Assembly (NCBI GenBank): GCA_007127935.1
Contig: SKYL01000254.1
Location: forward strand, 1 to 18,377
DNA length: 18,377 bases
Direction: 5' to 3'
DNA from: Halorhodospira sp.
GTDB taxonomy: Bacteria > Pseudomonadota > Gammaproteobacteria > Nitrococcales > Halorhodospiraceae
The notes under the pieces are model-generated. The model did no database searches and was not told where the DNA came from. It was given only the letters and a program-made list of their open reading frames with translations. Shown in pieces: positions 8,251 through 14,361 of the stretch. The position numbers and the translations under genes were made by a program. Position 1 is the stretch's first letter; each line of letters starts with the position of its first letter.

Positions 8251-8380
8251 AAACGCTGAATCAACCGTAATCACCCACACCCCGTCATTGCGAGCGAAGC
8301 GAAGCAATCTCCACTAGGTTGGGTACTAACCGATGGAGATTGCTTCGCTTCGCTCGCAATGACGGGTAAGGGGTTTGTTC
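8251..8380. repeat. REP/MITE-like palindromic repeat, copy 2
   Basis: Here the two 33-nt arms (8281-8313 and 8334-8366) are perfectly complementary with a 20-nt loop (8314-8333) that itself contains GGTT...AACC. The arms differ from copy 1 at only one or two bases per arm. The shared flanking boxes are present too: AAACGCTGAAT (8251-8261), 2 nt after the purD stop, and AAGGGGTTTGTTC (8368-8380), 1 nt after the right arm. Between the left box and left arm this copy has 19 nt where copy 1 has 2. The transcript would fold into a very stable hairpin and could protect the 3' end of the fis-purHD mRNA. Confidence 0.92.
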
Positions 8381-8394
8381 TAATTGCGGTAATG

Positions 8395-8430
8395 AAAAGA
8401 GCCCGCCGGGGATCTCTTCCCGGCTGGCTC
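8395..8430 (-). terminator. Rho-independent terminator of the phasin gene
   Basis: An interrupted GC-rich stem, GAGCC.GCCGGG (8399-8410) with CCCGGC.GGCTC (8419-8430), has one mismatched pair and an 8-nt loop. On the minus strand it is followed by TTTT (8398-8395) and lies about 30 nt after the phasin stop codon. On the plus strand the following bases (ATTATG) form no T-tract, so it mainly serves the minus-strand gene, though the stem may also slow transcription from purD. Confidence 0.8.
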
Positions 8431-8460
8431 ATTATGTAGCGCGAGGAGACGCCGTTGCCG

Positions 8461-8874
8461 TCAGGCGGACTTCCGAGCGGCGGCGCCCTCGGCGGTTCGG
8501 CCCTTGGGCTTGCTCTCCTGGCCCTTGGCGAACTCCGAGAGGACCGTGACGTTCTCCTGGGTCAGCTTCTGGACCTCTTCGCCGAAGCTCTTGCCAAGGC
8601 TGGCCAACGTGTTGGCGTCCTCGGTGATCTTCCGGCTCACGGTGTTGGCCACCTTGCCCTGGTTGCTCACGTACTCCTGGAAGCTCTTGGGATCCTTGAT
8701 CTCCAGAGCGCCGCGCGCCTGCTCCAGCGCCAGGTCGGTGTAGGCCCGGGCAGTATCCAGGTTCAGGTGGGCCACCTTCTCCAGGTGATCGACCATCAAT
8801 GCCGCCAGCTTACGGGTCGGCTCAGCGGCTTGGGTCCACTGCTCATTCGCCTTTTGGATCAGCTCTTCGTTCAT
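8461..8874 (-). CDS. Phasin family protein
   Basis: Phasins coat polyhydroxyalkanoate storage granules and affect their size and number. The 137-residue product is almost entirely amphipathic helix: an N-terminal segment with QWTQAAEPTRKLAALMVDHL, then HLNLDTARAYTDLALEQARG, the phasin-typical stretch DPKSFQEYVSNQGKVANTVS, and a lysine/alanine-rich tail (GRTAEGAAARKSA). Size and pattern fit the proteobacterial Phasin_2 family. The ATG at 8874 follows GAGGAGGTGTCGCG, a strong ribosome-binding site. The gene is monocistronic, with its own hairpin terminator and the ParM-gene terminator upstream. A TG-extended -10 candidate TACGCT (8926-8921) with TTGCGT 17 nt further up lies in a TGCA-rich region. 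No PHA synthase or depolymerase gene is in this window, so a PHA role is family inference. Confidence 0.9.
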   Translation of the reverse strand: MNEELIQKANEQWTQAAEPTRKLAALMVDHLEKVAHLNLDTARAYTDLALEQARGALEIKDPKSFQEYVSNQGKVANTVSRKITEDANTLASLGKSFGEEVQKLTQENVTVLSEFAKGQESKPKGRTAEGAAARKSA

Positions 8875-8912
8875 CGCGACACCTCCTCGGTGACAGGGGA
8901 TCTCTCAATTGG

Positions 8913-8949
8913 TGCAATGCAGCGTAGCATGCAAAATGGTGCGACGCAA
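8913..8949 (-). promoter_or_regulatory. Possible phasin promoter with overlapping TGCA-rich inverted repeat
   Basis: On the minus strand TTGCGT (8949-8944) and TACGCT (8926-8921) are separated by 17 nt, and the -10 is preceded by TG at the extended position. The half-sites GCATGCA (8927-8933) and TGCAATGC (8913-8920) form an imperfect inverted repeat around the -10, the kind of place a repressor would bind. Each hexamer matches only about half of the consensus, so this is tentative. Confidence 0.35.
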
Positions 8950-8961
8950 CAAGGAGAGGTC

Positions 8962-8990
8962 AAAAAAACGGCCCACCAAGGTGGGCCGTT
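8962..8990 (-). terminator. Rho-independent terminator of the cytoskeletal gene cluster
   Basis: A perfect 11-bp stem, AACGGCCCACC (8967-8977) paired with GGTGGGCCGTT (8980-8990), is followed on the minus strand by seven T (8968-8962). It lies about 40 nt downstream of the ParM-like gene's stop codon and separates that cluster from the phasin gene. The two-base apex will open to a four-base loop. This is the strongest terminator in the window. Confidence 0.93.
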
Positions 8991-9031
8991 CCGTTACGGA
9001 TCGTGGCGTCCTTGAAACCCGCCGATCCGTT

Positions 9032-10186
9032 TTACTCTGTGCCGCTGCGGGTTCCGCCGTACGGCTGTTCGTCGGACTGGTCGCCGCTGCGGTAGGAACC
9101 GGTCTCGTACCCGCCCCGGAACGACTCCTGCTCAGCGGGCTTCTGCTGCTGCTGCTGCGGCTGGCCGCCGGCCGCTTCGCCACTGCCCTGCTGCATGTTG
9201 TAGTAAGCCCAGGCGTAGTAACCACGCGCGTTGGCGGTGACCGGATCGTTGGCGATCTGGGCCTGGGGCATCTCCGGCCGCAGGTACCGCTCCACGACGC
9301 GGCTGCCGCCGCCGGTGATCAGGATGTGGTCGTACTCCTGAATCTGCCACAGGGAGCGAGCCTCCACCAACAGCTTGGTGGCGATGTCGCCGAAGACGTC
9401 ATCCCGCAGGTCGGCGATGTCCACCGGCCGTCCGGAGACGTTCACCATGCCCGAAATCACCGCATCGTCCAAAGCATATTGCTCCCGCTCCAGGCCGTAC
9501 TCGGTGGCGAGCTTCTGCGCCACGTCCTCGTAGCCGAAGGAGATGCCGATGGGTACGGTCTTGCTGAACGCGGGCGAGTACTCGCCGTCGATGATGGTGG
9601 CGTAATCGCTGGTCCGGAAGCCCACGTCGATGATGCCGACTCGTCCACGGAGCAGCGGATGGTCCGTGCGGATCTGCCCCCGGTTGTCCAGGACCTCGGC
9701 CCAGAAGGTGCCCACCGGCTGCGGCACCACCTCGATGCGCTCCAGGCGGATGCTCACGCCGAACCGGCTGGCGCCGGTCTGGCGGATGATCTCGTGATCA
9801 CCCCGCAACTGCCGGACCAGATCGTCGGCCATATGCATGCGTCCCGGAGGCAGGCCGGTGACCACGTAAAAGTTGTTCACCGTCTCCCGGGAGTAGAGGC
9901 TGAGCGCCGCCAGGAAGAGGATCTTCAGATCGTCCCCTTCCGCGCGGGTCGGCGAAAGGCCCCGGTGTGCGATGCGTGAATGGCGAATGGCATGATCGCC
10001 AACCAAGTAGTTCTTGCCATTGTAGGTAATCCGCAACTCGTTGCTTTCCTGGCGCGGGCCGACGCCCAGCGACAATGGCATGCCCGAGTTGCCTTCACCG
10101 ACGACGCTGGGGAATACGTGCCCCTCGCGGCCGTCGTCCACTTTGATGAATCCATACCCCATATCCAGGCCGATACACCTTTCCAC
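9032..10186 (-). CDS. ParM/StbA-like actin-family ATPase
   Basis: The 384-residue product belongs to the bacterial actin-like ATPase superfamily (ParM/Alp type). The phosphate-1 loop CIGLDMGYGFIKVDDG contains Asp8, the phosphate-2 loop VGIIDVGFRTSDYATIIDG contains Asp187 (the position of the ParM catalytic Asp), and the adenosine motif ILITGGGSRVVERYL covers about 288-302. Between them are VTGLPPGRM and GISFGYEDVA. The last 40 residues are low complexity: a run of glutamines, then Gly/Ser/Tyr/Arg repeats (GGYETGSYRSGDQSDEQPYG). The start is GTG, because GAGGGGG precedes it and only this start retains the full phosphate-1 strand. Plasmid ParM moves DNA with a ParR partner and parC repeats; neither is visible. 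Instead the gene follows a bactofilin and an M23 peptidase by 115 nt and ends in a strong terminator, suggesting a structural or morphogenetic role. Confidence 0.88.
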   Translation of the reverse strand: MERCIGLDMGYGFIKVDDGREGHVFPSVVGEGNSGMPLSLGVGPRQESNELRITYNGKNYLVGDHAIRHSRIAHRGLSPTRAEGDDLKILFLAALSLYSRETVNNFYVVTGLPPGRMHMADDLVRQLRGDHEIIRQTGASRFGVSIRLERIEVVPQPVGTFWAEVLDNRGQIRTDHPLLRGRVGIIDVGFRTSDYATIIDGEYSPAFSKTVPIGISFGYEDVAQKLATEYGLEREQYALDDAVISGMVNVSGRPVDIADLRDDVFGDIATKLLVEARSLWQIQEYDHILITGGGSRVVERYLRPEMPQAQIANDPVTANARGYYAWAYYNMQQGSGEAAGGQPQQQQQKPAEQESFRGGYETGSYRSGDQSDEQPYGGTRSGTE

Positions 10187-10301
10187 AGCACTTCCCCCTC
10201 TCTACGTTCCTGTCCGTCGCCGAATCACTCGGCTGCCCCCGGCTCTTACGATATCGAAGCCATGCTAGCACAGGCCGGCGTTCATGCTCGCACTTGTCTG
10301 C

Positions 10302-10883
10302 TCAACGTCGTCCCCAAACGGTATGGCGGGTCTCTCCCCGTTCCCTCTTATCCTCCTTGGCTTTGCCTTCCTCCGGCTGCGGCTGATCCGCCGCCGCCGC
10401 TTCGGCGGCGGCCTTCTCCGGTGGCGGTGGGGCCGATGCCGCCTTGGGTTCAGGCGCCTCCTCCACGGCCTCGACGTCCTCCTCCGGAGGCTCTTCCTCC
10501 GCCTGGTGGCTGAGGGCCGCAATCGGCCCCTGGCGGCGGGGGCGGCTTTCGCCCAGGAATTGACCGCCCGGCTCGATGATAAAGTCGTCGCTGTGCAACT
10601 CGCCAAGTACGCGGCCCTGGGCCACGATCTCCAGGCTGGCGCAATCGACCACGCCCTCGACGTAGCCGCTGACCAAAAGCCGCTCGGCCTTGATGTTGCC
10701 TTCGAAGCGCCCGGTATGGCCCACCGAAACGTCGTGGTTGGAGAGGACCGTGCCTTTGATCTGGCCGTCGAGGTGGAGATTCGACTCCAGGGTCAATTCT
10801 CCGACGAGTCGGGTGCCCTCGCTGATAACCGTCGTTCCAGCGTTTCGGCTCTTCGTTTTATCCCCTTTGCCAATGAGTCCCAT
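10302..10883 (-). CDS. Bactofilin (polymer-forming cytoskeletal protein)
   Basis: Bactofilins polymerise without nucleotide into filaments at the inner face of the membrane and position cell-wall enzymes. The 193-residue protein has a short polar N-terminus with basic residues (MGLIGKGDKTKSRNAG), a right-handed beta-helix core at about 17-112 (TTVISEGTRLVGELTLESNL, HLDGQIKGTV, GHTGRFEGNIKAERLLVSGY, VEGVVDCASLEIVAQGRVLG) and a disordered proline-, alanine- and glutamate-rich tail (about 115-193) ending in basic residues. The core is complete and typical. The start ATG (10883-10881) lies inside the 3' end of the M23 peptidase gene, a 91-nt out-of-frame overlap, with AGAGGG about 9 nt upstream. 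This tight arrangement points to joint expression, as in known bactofilin/LmdC and CcmA/Csd1 pairs. Confidence 0.95.
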   Translation of the reverse strand: MGLIGKGDKTKSRNAGTTVISEGTRLVGELTLESNLHLDGQIKGTVLSNHDVSVGHTGRFEGNIKAERLLVSGYVEGVVDCASLEIVAQGRVLGELHSDDFIIEPGGQFLGESRPRRQGPIAALSHQAEEEPPEEDVEAVEEAPEPKAASAPPPPEKAAAEAAAADQPQPEEGKAKEDKRERGETRHTVWGRR

Positions 10884-11722
10884 TTTACGCGGCCCTCTTG
10901 CTCAAAGAGCTCTTCATAGTTGCTCAGGCTCCAATTGATGAAGTTTTCCGGATTGAGCCTCCGCTGCACGTGCCAAACCTCATAGTGGAGGTGCGGCCCG
11001 TTGACGTTGCCCGACGCTCCCGAGGTGGCGATGATCTCGCCTTCGCGAACGAACTCCCCTTGCTCCACCAGCACTTCTTGCAGATGGGCGTAGTGGGTGC
11101 GAAAGGAAAAATCATGATCGATGATGACCAGATTGCCAAGCCCGCTCCCACGGTGTTTGCCGGCGAAGTTCACGACTCCGTCGGCGGTGGCGATGACCGG
11201 AGTGCCCCGCCGCGCCCGGATATCCACCGCCCCGTGAAAGCGGCGTTCACCGACCACCGGGTGGTTCCGCCACCCGTAGCCGCTGGTGATGGTGGACCGC
11301 TCCTTCAGCGGCCAGCCGTTGGGGATCGAGCGCAACATCAGCGCCTTCTCCAGGGCGGTCTGGTTGGCGGTATCCAGCCGTTCACCGCGGTCGGCTCCGG
11401 GGTTCGGCTCCAGACCCACCAAGGCCTCGATCTGGCCCAACTCCAGGTCCATCTGGTGGATCTCCCGCTCGCGGGCGGCGATGAGATTGCGTAACTCGCG
11501 GTTCCTCTCCTCAATGGAACGGGCCACCTCTTCCTTGTGAGCGCGCAAGGTATCCAGTTCGGCGATGCGCTGGTTCAGACCGTAGATGGCCGCCGCGCCG
11601 CCCAACAGGGTGAACAGCAACACCCCGGCGAAGGCCAGCGCGAAGCGCTTCGCGATCTGGTGGAGCGAATAGTGCCGCGCCCCCCGAAAATCCGTGATGG
11701 TGACGGTGAATCGTTCCTTCAC
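10793..11722 (-). CDS. Membrane-anchored M23 family peptidoglycan endopeptidase
   Basis: Predicted to cut peptide cross-links of peptidoglycan in the periplasm. The 309 residues comprise a cytoplasmic N-terminus (1-27), one transmembrane helix (about 28-49, FALAFAGVLLFTLLGGAAAI), a coiled coil (about 50-102) and a LytM/M23 domain (about 140-260). The zinc and catalytic residues are present: His163 and Asp167 in FHGAVDI, His213 in YAHL, and His244/His246 in PHLHYEV, so the enzyme should be active. The start is GTG at 11722, with AAGGAG about 11 nt upstream. The C-terminal tail after residue 260 (NWSLSNYEELFEQEGRVKWD) continues over the start of the bactofilin gene. The architecture matches LmdC-type peptidases that bactofilins recruit through their cytoplasmic N-terminus. 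Confidence 0.95.
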   Translation of the reverse strand: MKERFTVTITDFRGARHYSLHQIAKRFALAFAGVLLFTLLGGAAAIYGLNQRIAELDTLRAHKEEVARSIEERNRELRNLIAAREREIHQMDLELGQIEALVGLEPNPGADRGERLDTANQTALEKALMLRSIPNGWPLKERSTITSGYGWRNHPVVGERRFHGAVDIRARRGTPVIATADGVVNFAGKHRGSGLGNLVIIDHDFSFRTHYAHLQEVLVEQGEFVREGEIIATSGASGNVNGPHLHYEVWHVQRRLNPENFINWSLSNYEELFEQEGRVKWDSLAKGIKRRAETLERRLSARAPDSSEN

Positions 11723-11760
11723 GGCGCTATTGTTCTCCTTGCCGGTTTCCCGTGAGCGGC

Positions 11761-11775
11761 CGCATCCCGGATGCG
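11761..11775. repeat. 15-bp palindrome between the membrane-protein and M23 genes
   Basis: CGCATCCCGGATGCG is perfectly self-complementary around a central base and lies in the 57-nt gap just after the stop codon of the small membrane protein gene. It has no T-tract on the minus strand, so it is more likely an mRNA hairpin or protein-binding site than a terminator. Confidence 0.45.
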
Positions 11776-11779
11776 TGTT

Positions 11780-12091
11780 TCAGCGGTCCCGTTCCCGGTC
11801 GGCGTCCCGGCGAGTGTACTCGCCTTCGATGATATGTCCGCCGGGCCGCTCTTCCTGGTCCCTGCGGTGCTGGCCTTCTTCAAACGTCTTCGCCGCCTGC
11901 CGCAATTGTCGGCGTAGCCACCAGACCCGCAGGGTCACGATCACGGCCCCGATCGCGGCGAGCCCCAGGAGGACGGCGAGCACCACCACGCCAAGCGCCG
12001 CGGCCAAGGCGATGACCGCCACCGCCGCCACGGCGCCGAGGATCCGCTTCACCGGCCCCGGCGCCGGTCGTTCAGGCAGCCCTCTGTACAA
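11780..12091 (-). CDS. Small integral membrane protein of unknown function
   Basis: No family recognised. The 103-residue product has a basic N-terminus (VKRIL), a long hydrophobic stretch at about 17-53 (AVAAVAVIALAAALGVVVLA continuing to IGAVIVTLRVWW) that can form two transmembrane helices or one long hairpin, and a charged C-terminal tail (RRQLRQAAKTFEEGQHRRDQ, then GGHIIEGEYTRRDADRERDR). The IIEGEY-like tail is a common end of small bacterial membrane proteins. The chosen start is TTG at 12091, because GGAG lies 8 nt upstream; a GTG at 12052 would remove 13 residues. It precedes the M23 gene by 57 nt on the same strand, so it may be the first gene of the cytoskeletal cluster. Alternative: an independent small gene with a chance neighbourhood. 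Confidence 0.65.
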   Translation of the reverse strand: MYRGLPERPAPGPVKRILGAVAAVAVIALAAALGVVVLAVLLGLAAIGAVIVTLRVWWLRRQLRQAAKTFEEGQHRRDQEERPGGHIIEGEYTRRDADRERDR

Positions 12092-12204
12092 TCGTGTGGC
12101 TCCGCGGTGATGATCCGTGTCCCAAGCATAGCGAGAGTCGGGCCGTCGGGGCTACCCTGAGGAGATAGAGGTTTGCCCTTGACTTTCATGACAGGGTTGG
12201 CAGT

Positions 12205-12212
12205 GAGGAGGT
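12205..12212 (+). promoter_or_regulatory. Ribosome-binding site that fixes the srkA TTG start
   Basis: GAGGAGGT, close to a perfect anti-16S complement, ends 6 nt before the TTG at 12219. No ATG or GTG start is nearby in frame, so this site decides the start. Confidence 0.8.
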
Positions 12213-12218
12213 GTTGGG

Positions 12219-13205
12219 TTGGAGAATTCCCACCCGTTCGCTAAGTTGAGCCCGGATCTGGTGCTGGAGGCCGTGGAGCATGCCACCGGCGGGGTTTGTG
12301 ACGGCCGTCTGTTGGCGCTGAACAGCTACGAGAACCGGGTCTACCGGGTCGGCCTTGAAGACGCGGAGCCGGTGGTGGTGAAATTTTACCGCCCCGGCCG
12401 GTGGGGCGACGCGCAGATCCTGGAGGAGCACGCCTTCACCGCGGAACTGGCGGCGGCGGAGGTTCCCGTGGCGCCCCCCATGGTCTTTGCCGGGCGCACC
12501 CTGTTGGAGCACGACGGTTACCGATTGGCGGTCTTTCCCCGCTGTGGGGGGCGGATGCCGGCGGTGGACGACCACGAAACCCTGCGCCGGTTGGCCACCT
12601 ATGTGGCACGCATCCACGCGGTGGGGGCCAGTGGGCGCTTTCAACACCGCCCACCGGTGGACGACGGGGAACACGGGCGGCGGGCCCGGGACGCGGTGCT
12701 GGCGGGGGGGTGGCTTCCCGCGCACCTGGAGACGGCGTATACCACCTTGACCGACGACCTCTTCGACGCCGCCGCCGCCTGCTGGGAGCGGGCCGGGCCG
12801 GTGACCCATCTGCGTCTGCACGGCGATTTCCACCCCGGTAATGTCCTACAGACCGACGACGGCTTTCATGTGGTCGATCTGGACGACGCCCGCGGTGGAC
12901 CGGCCGTCCAGGACCTCTGGATGCTGCTGCCGGGAGAGCGTGAAGAGCGGCAGGTGTGTCTCGATGCCGTGCTGGAGGGCTACCGTCGTTTTCGCGAATT
13001 CGACCCCAGGGAGTTGCACTTGGTGGAGCCGCTGCGCACGTTGCGCCTGATCCGTTACGCCGCCTGGATCGCCGAACGGTGGGGCGACCCGGCCTTTCCA
13101 TTGGCCTTCCCGTGGTTCGGCGAGAGCCGCTACTGGGAAGAGCACCTGCTGGCGTTGCGGGAGCAATTGGCGGCCATGCAGGAACCCCCGCTTACCGTCC
13201 AATGA
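12219..13205 (+). CDS. srkA: Stress response kinase A (YihE-type Ser/Thr kinase)
   Basis: SrkA is a cytoplasmic aminoglycoside-phosphotransferase-fold kinase that in E. coli counteracts stress-induced (MazF-related) cell death. The 328-residue length is the same as the E. coli protein and many blocks match: LNSYENRVYRVG, VVKFYRPGRWGDAQILEEH, PVAPPMVFAGRTLLEHDGY, LRLHGDFHPGNVL with the catalytic Asp203, VVDLDDARGGPAVQDLWMLL with the metal-binding Asp220, and the C-terminal DPAFPLAFPWFGESRYWEEH. The start is TTG, supported by GAGGAGGT. E. coli srkA is followed by dsbA; here the next gene is a converging metal exporter whose 3' end overlaps by 14 nt. A TTGACT at 12179-12184 is a possible -35, but there is no good -10 beside it. 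Confidence 0.96.
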   Translation: MENSHPFAKLSPDLVLEAVEHATGGVCDGRLLALNSYENRVYRVGLEDAEPVVVKFYRPGRWGDAQILEEHAFTAELAAAEVPVAPPMVFAGRTLLEHDGYRLAVFPRCGGRMPAVDDHETLRRLATYVARIHAVGASGRFQHRPPVDDGEHGRRARDAVLAGGWLPAHLETAYTTLTDDLFDAAAACWERAGPVTHLRLHGDFHPGNVLQTDDGFHVVDLDDARGGPAVQDLWMLLPGEREERQVCLDAVLEGYRRFREFDPRELHLVEPLRTLRLIRYAAWIAERWGDPAFPLAFPWFGESRYWEEHLLALREQLAAMQEPPLTVQ

Positions 13206-14361
13206 AGTGGACGCGGCAGACGTCCACGGCCTCCAGCGCCTCGGCGGCGTGGGCCAGTACCGCCGCCGCCTCGCGCAGGGCGGCCACATCGCCGTCCGCC
13301 TCCAGGGGGATATGGATCTCCACCTCCAGTTTGCCCTCCATGTAGTGGAGGTCGACCCGCTCCACCGCATCGGCCAGAGGTAGTCCGTCCCACTGCGCGG
13401 CCAATTCGTTCTCGATGCGGCGGCGCAAGGGCAGCCGGACCGTGTCTTCGTCCCAGGTGGGGTCTTCGTGGTCGATGTGCACCAGCACCTCGCTGACATC
13501 CTCCACGTCGCGGATCAGCCGCCGGCGCACCGCCTCACTGATGCGATGGCCCTCGGATACGCTGAGCCGGGGTTCGACCAAGATGTGCAGGTCGACCAGG
13601 GCGTCGTTGCCCATGCGGCGGCTGCGCAGACCGTGAACGGCCCTTACGCCGTCGATGTGATCCACCAGGCGCTCGATGTACTCCACCACGTCGGGCTCCA
13701 GGCCCGTATCCACCAACTCCCGCATCGACTGCCACGCAAAGCGCATCCCCATGTGGCCGAGCATCAGCGCCACGACGATCGCCGCCACCGCGTCGAGCCA
13801 TTGGATGCCGGCGAGGACACCGGCGATGCCGCCCACTACCACCACCGAGGAAAGGGCGTCGGACCGGTGATGCCAAGCGTTGGCGTGGATCAGGGCCGAT
13901 CCGGCCTGCCGGGCGACGATGCGGGTGTAGTGGAACAGCCCTTCCTTGATGACAATCGAGGCGGTGGCGGCGCTCAGTGCCAGCCAGCCGGGGATCAGCA
14001 ACGCTTCCGGCTCGATCAACAGCCGGTTGACGGCGTCATAGATGAAGCCGCCGGCGGTGAGGAGGAGCAGCGCGCCGATGCCGGCGGTGGCCGCCGTCTC
14101 GATGCGGGCGTGGCCGTAGGGGTGGTCGTGGTCTGCGTCGCGGCTGCCGACATTGGCCGCGGCCAAGACCACGGCGTCGGTGAGCAGGTCGGAGAGAGAG
14201 TGCGCACCGTCCACGATCAAGGCCTGGGACTGGCCGAAATAGCCGGCGGCGATCTTTCCCATCCCGAGGACGAGATTGATCGCCCCGCCCACCAGCGTGA
14301 CCCGGCGCTTGGCGTCCGCGGTGGACTCCGGTGGAGCGATCTCGTCAGGGGTGCCCGTCAC
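13192..14361 (-). CDS. Cation diffusion facilitator (CDF) metal exporter
   Basis: Inner-membrane proton-coupled exporter of divalent metal ions, most likely Zn2+. From the GTG at 14361 the protein is 389 residues. The transport site is intact: DGAHSLSD in helix 2 (His54, Asp58) and NAWHHRSDALSS in helix 5 (His164, Asp168), the His/Asp pattern common in zinc CDFs. DHDHPYGHARIET follows helix 2. The cytoplasmic tail is longer than usual and appears to hold two dimerisation-like units (about 210-285 and 320-388). I chose GTG 14361 over the open-frame TTG at 14394: GGAG is 8-9 nt upstream, and the GTG overlaps the stop of the Fur-family gene as GTGA, a classic coupling. Regulation by that neighbour is therefore likely. 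The 3' end overlaps srkA by 14 nt. Confidence 0.93.
   Translation of the reverse strand: MTGTPDEIAPPESTADAKRRVTLVGGAINLVLGMGKIAAGYFGQSQALIVDGAHSLSDLLTDAVVLAAANVGSRDADHDHPYGHARIETAATAGIGALLLLTAGGFIYDAVNRLLIEPEALLIPGWLALSAATASIVIKEGLFHYTRIVARQAGSALIHANAWHHRSDALSSVVVVGGIAGVLAGIQWLDAVAAIVVALMLGHMGMRFAWQSMRELVDTGLEPDVVEYIERLVDHIDGVRAVHGLRSRRMGNDALVDLHILVEPRLSVSEGHRISEAVRRRLIRDVEDVSEVLVHIDHEDPTWDEDTVRLPLRRRIENELAAQWDGLPLADAVERVDLHYMEGKLEVEIHIPLEADGDVAALREAAAVLAHAAEALEAVDVCRVHFIGR

Noticed and set aside
9032..10301. Plasmid partition locus (parM with parR and parC)
   Set aside because: No ParR-like gene follows and no iterons are present in the 115-nt upstream gap; the surroundings are chromosomal housekeeping genes.
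10284..10919. 211-residue plus-strand open frame opposite the bactofilin gene
   Set aside because: Leucine/arginine-rich mirror of the bactofilin tail; the minus strand carries the real beta-helix repeats.
12179..12207. srkA promoter with TTGACT
   Set aside because: The position 17 nt downstream reads AGTGAG, not a credible -10; noted only as a possible -35.
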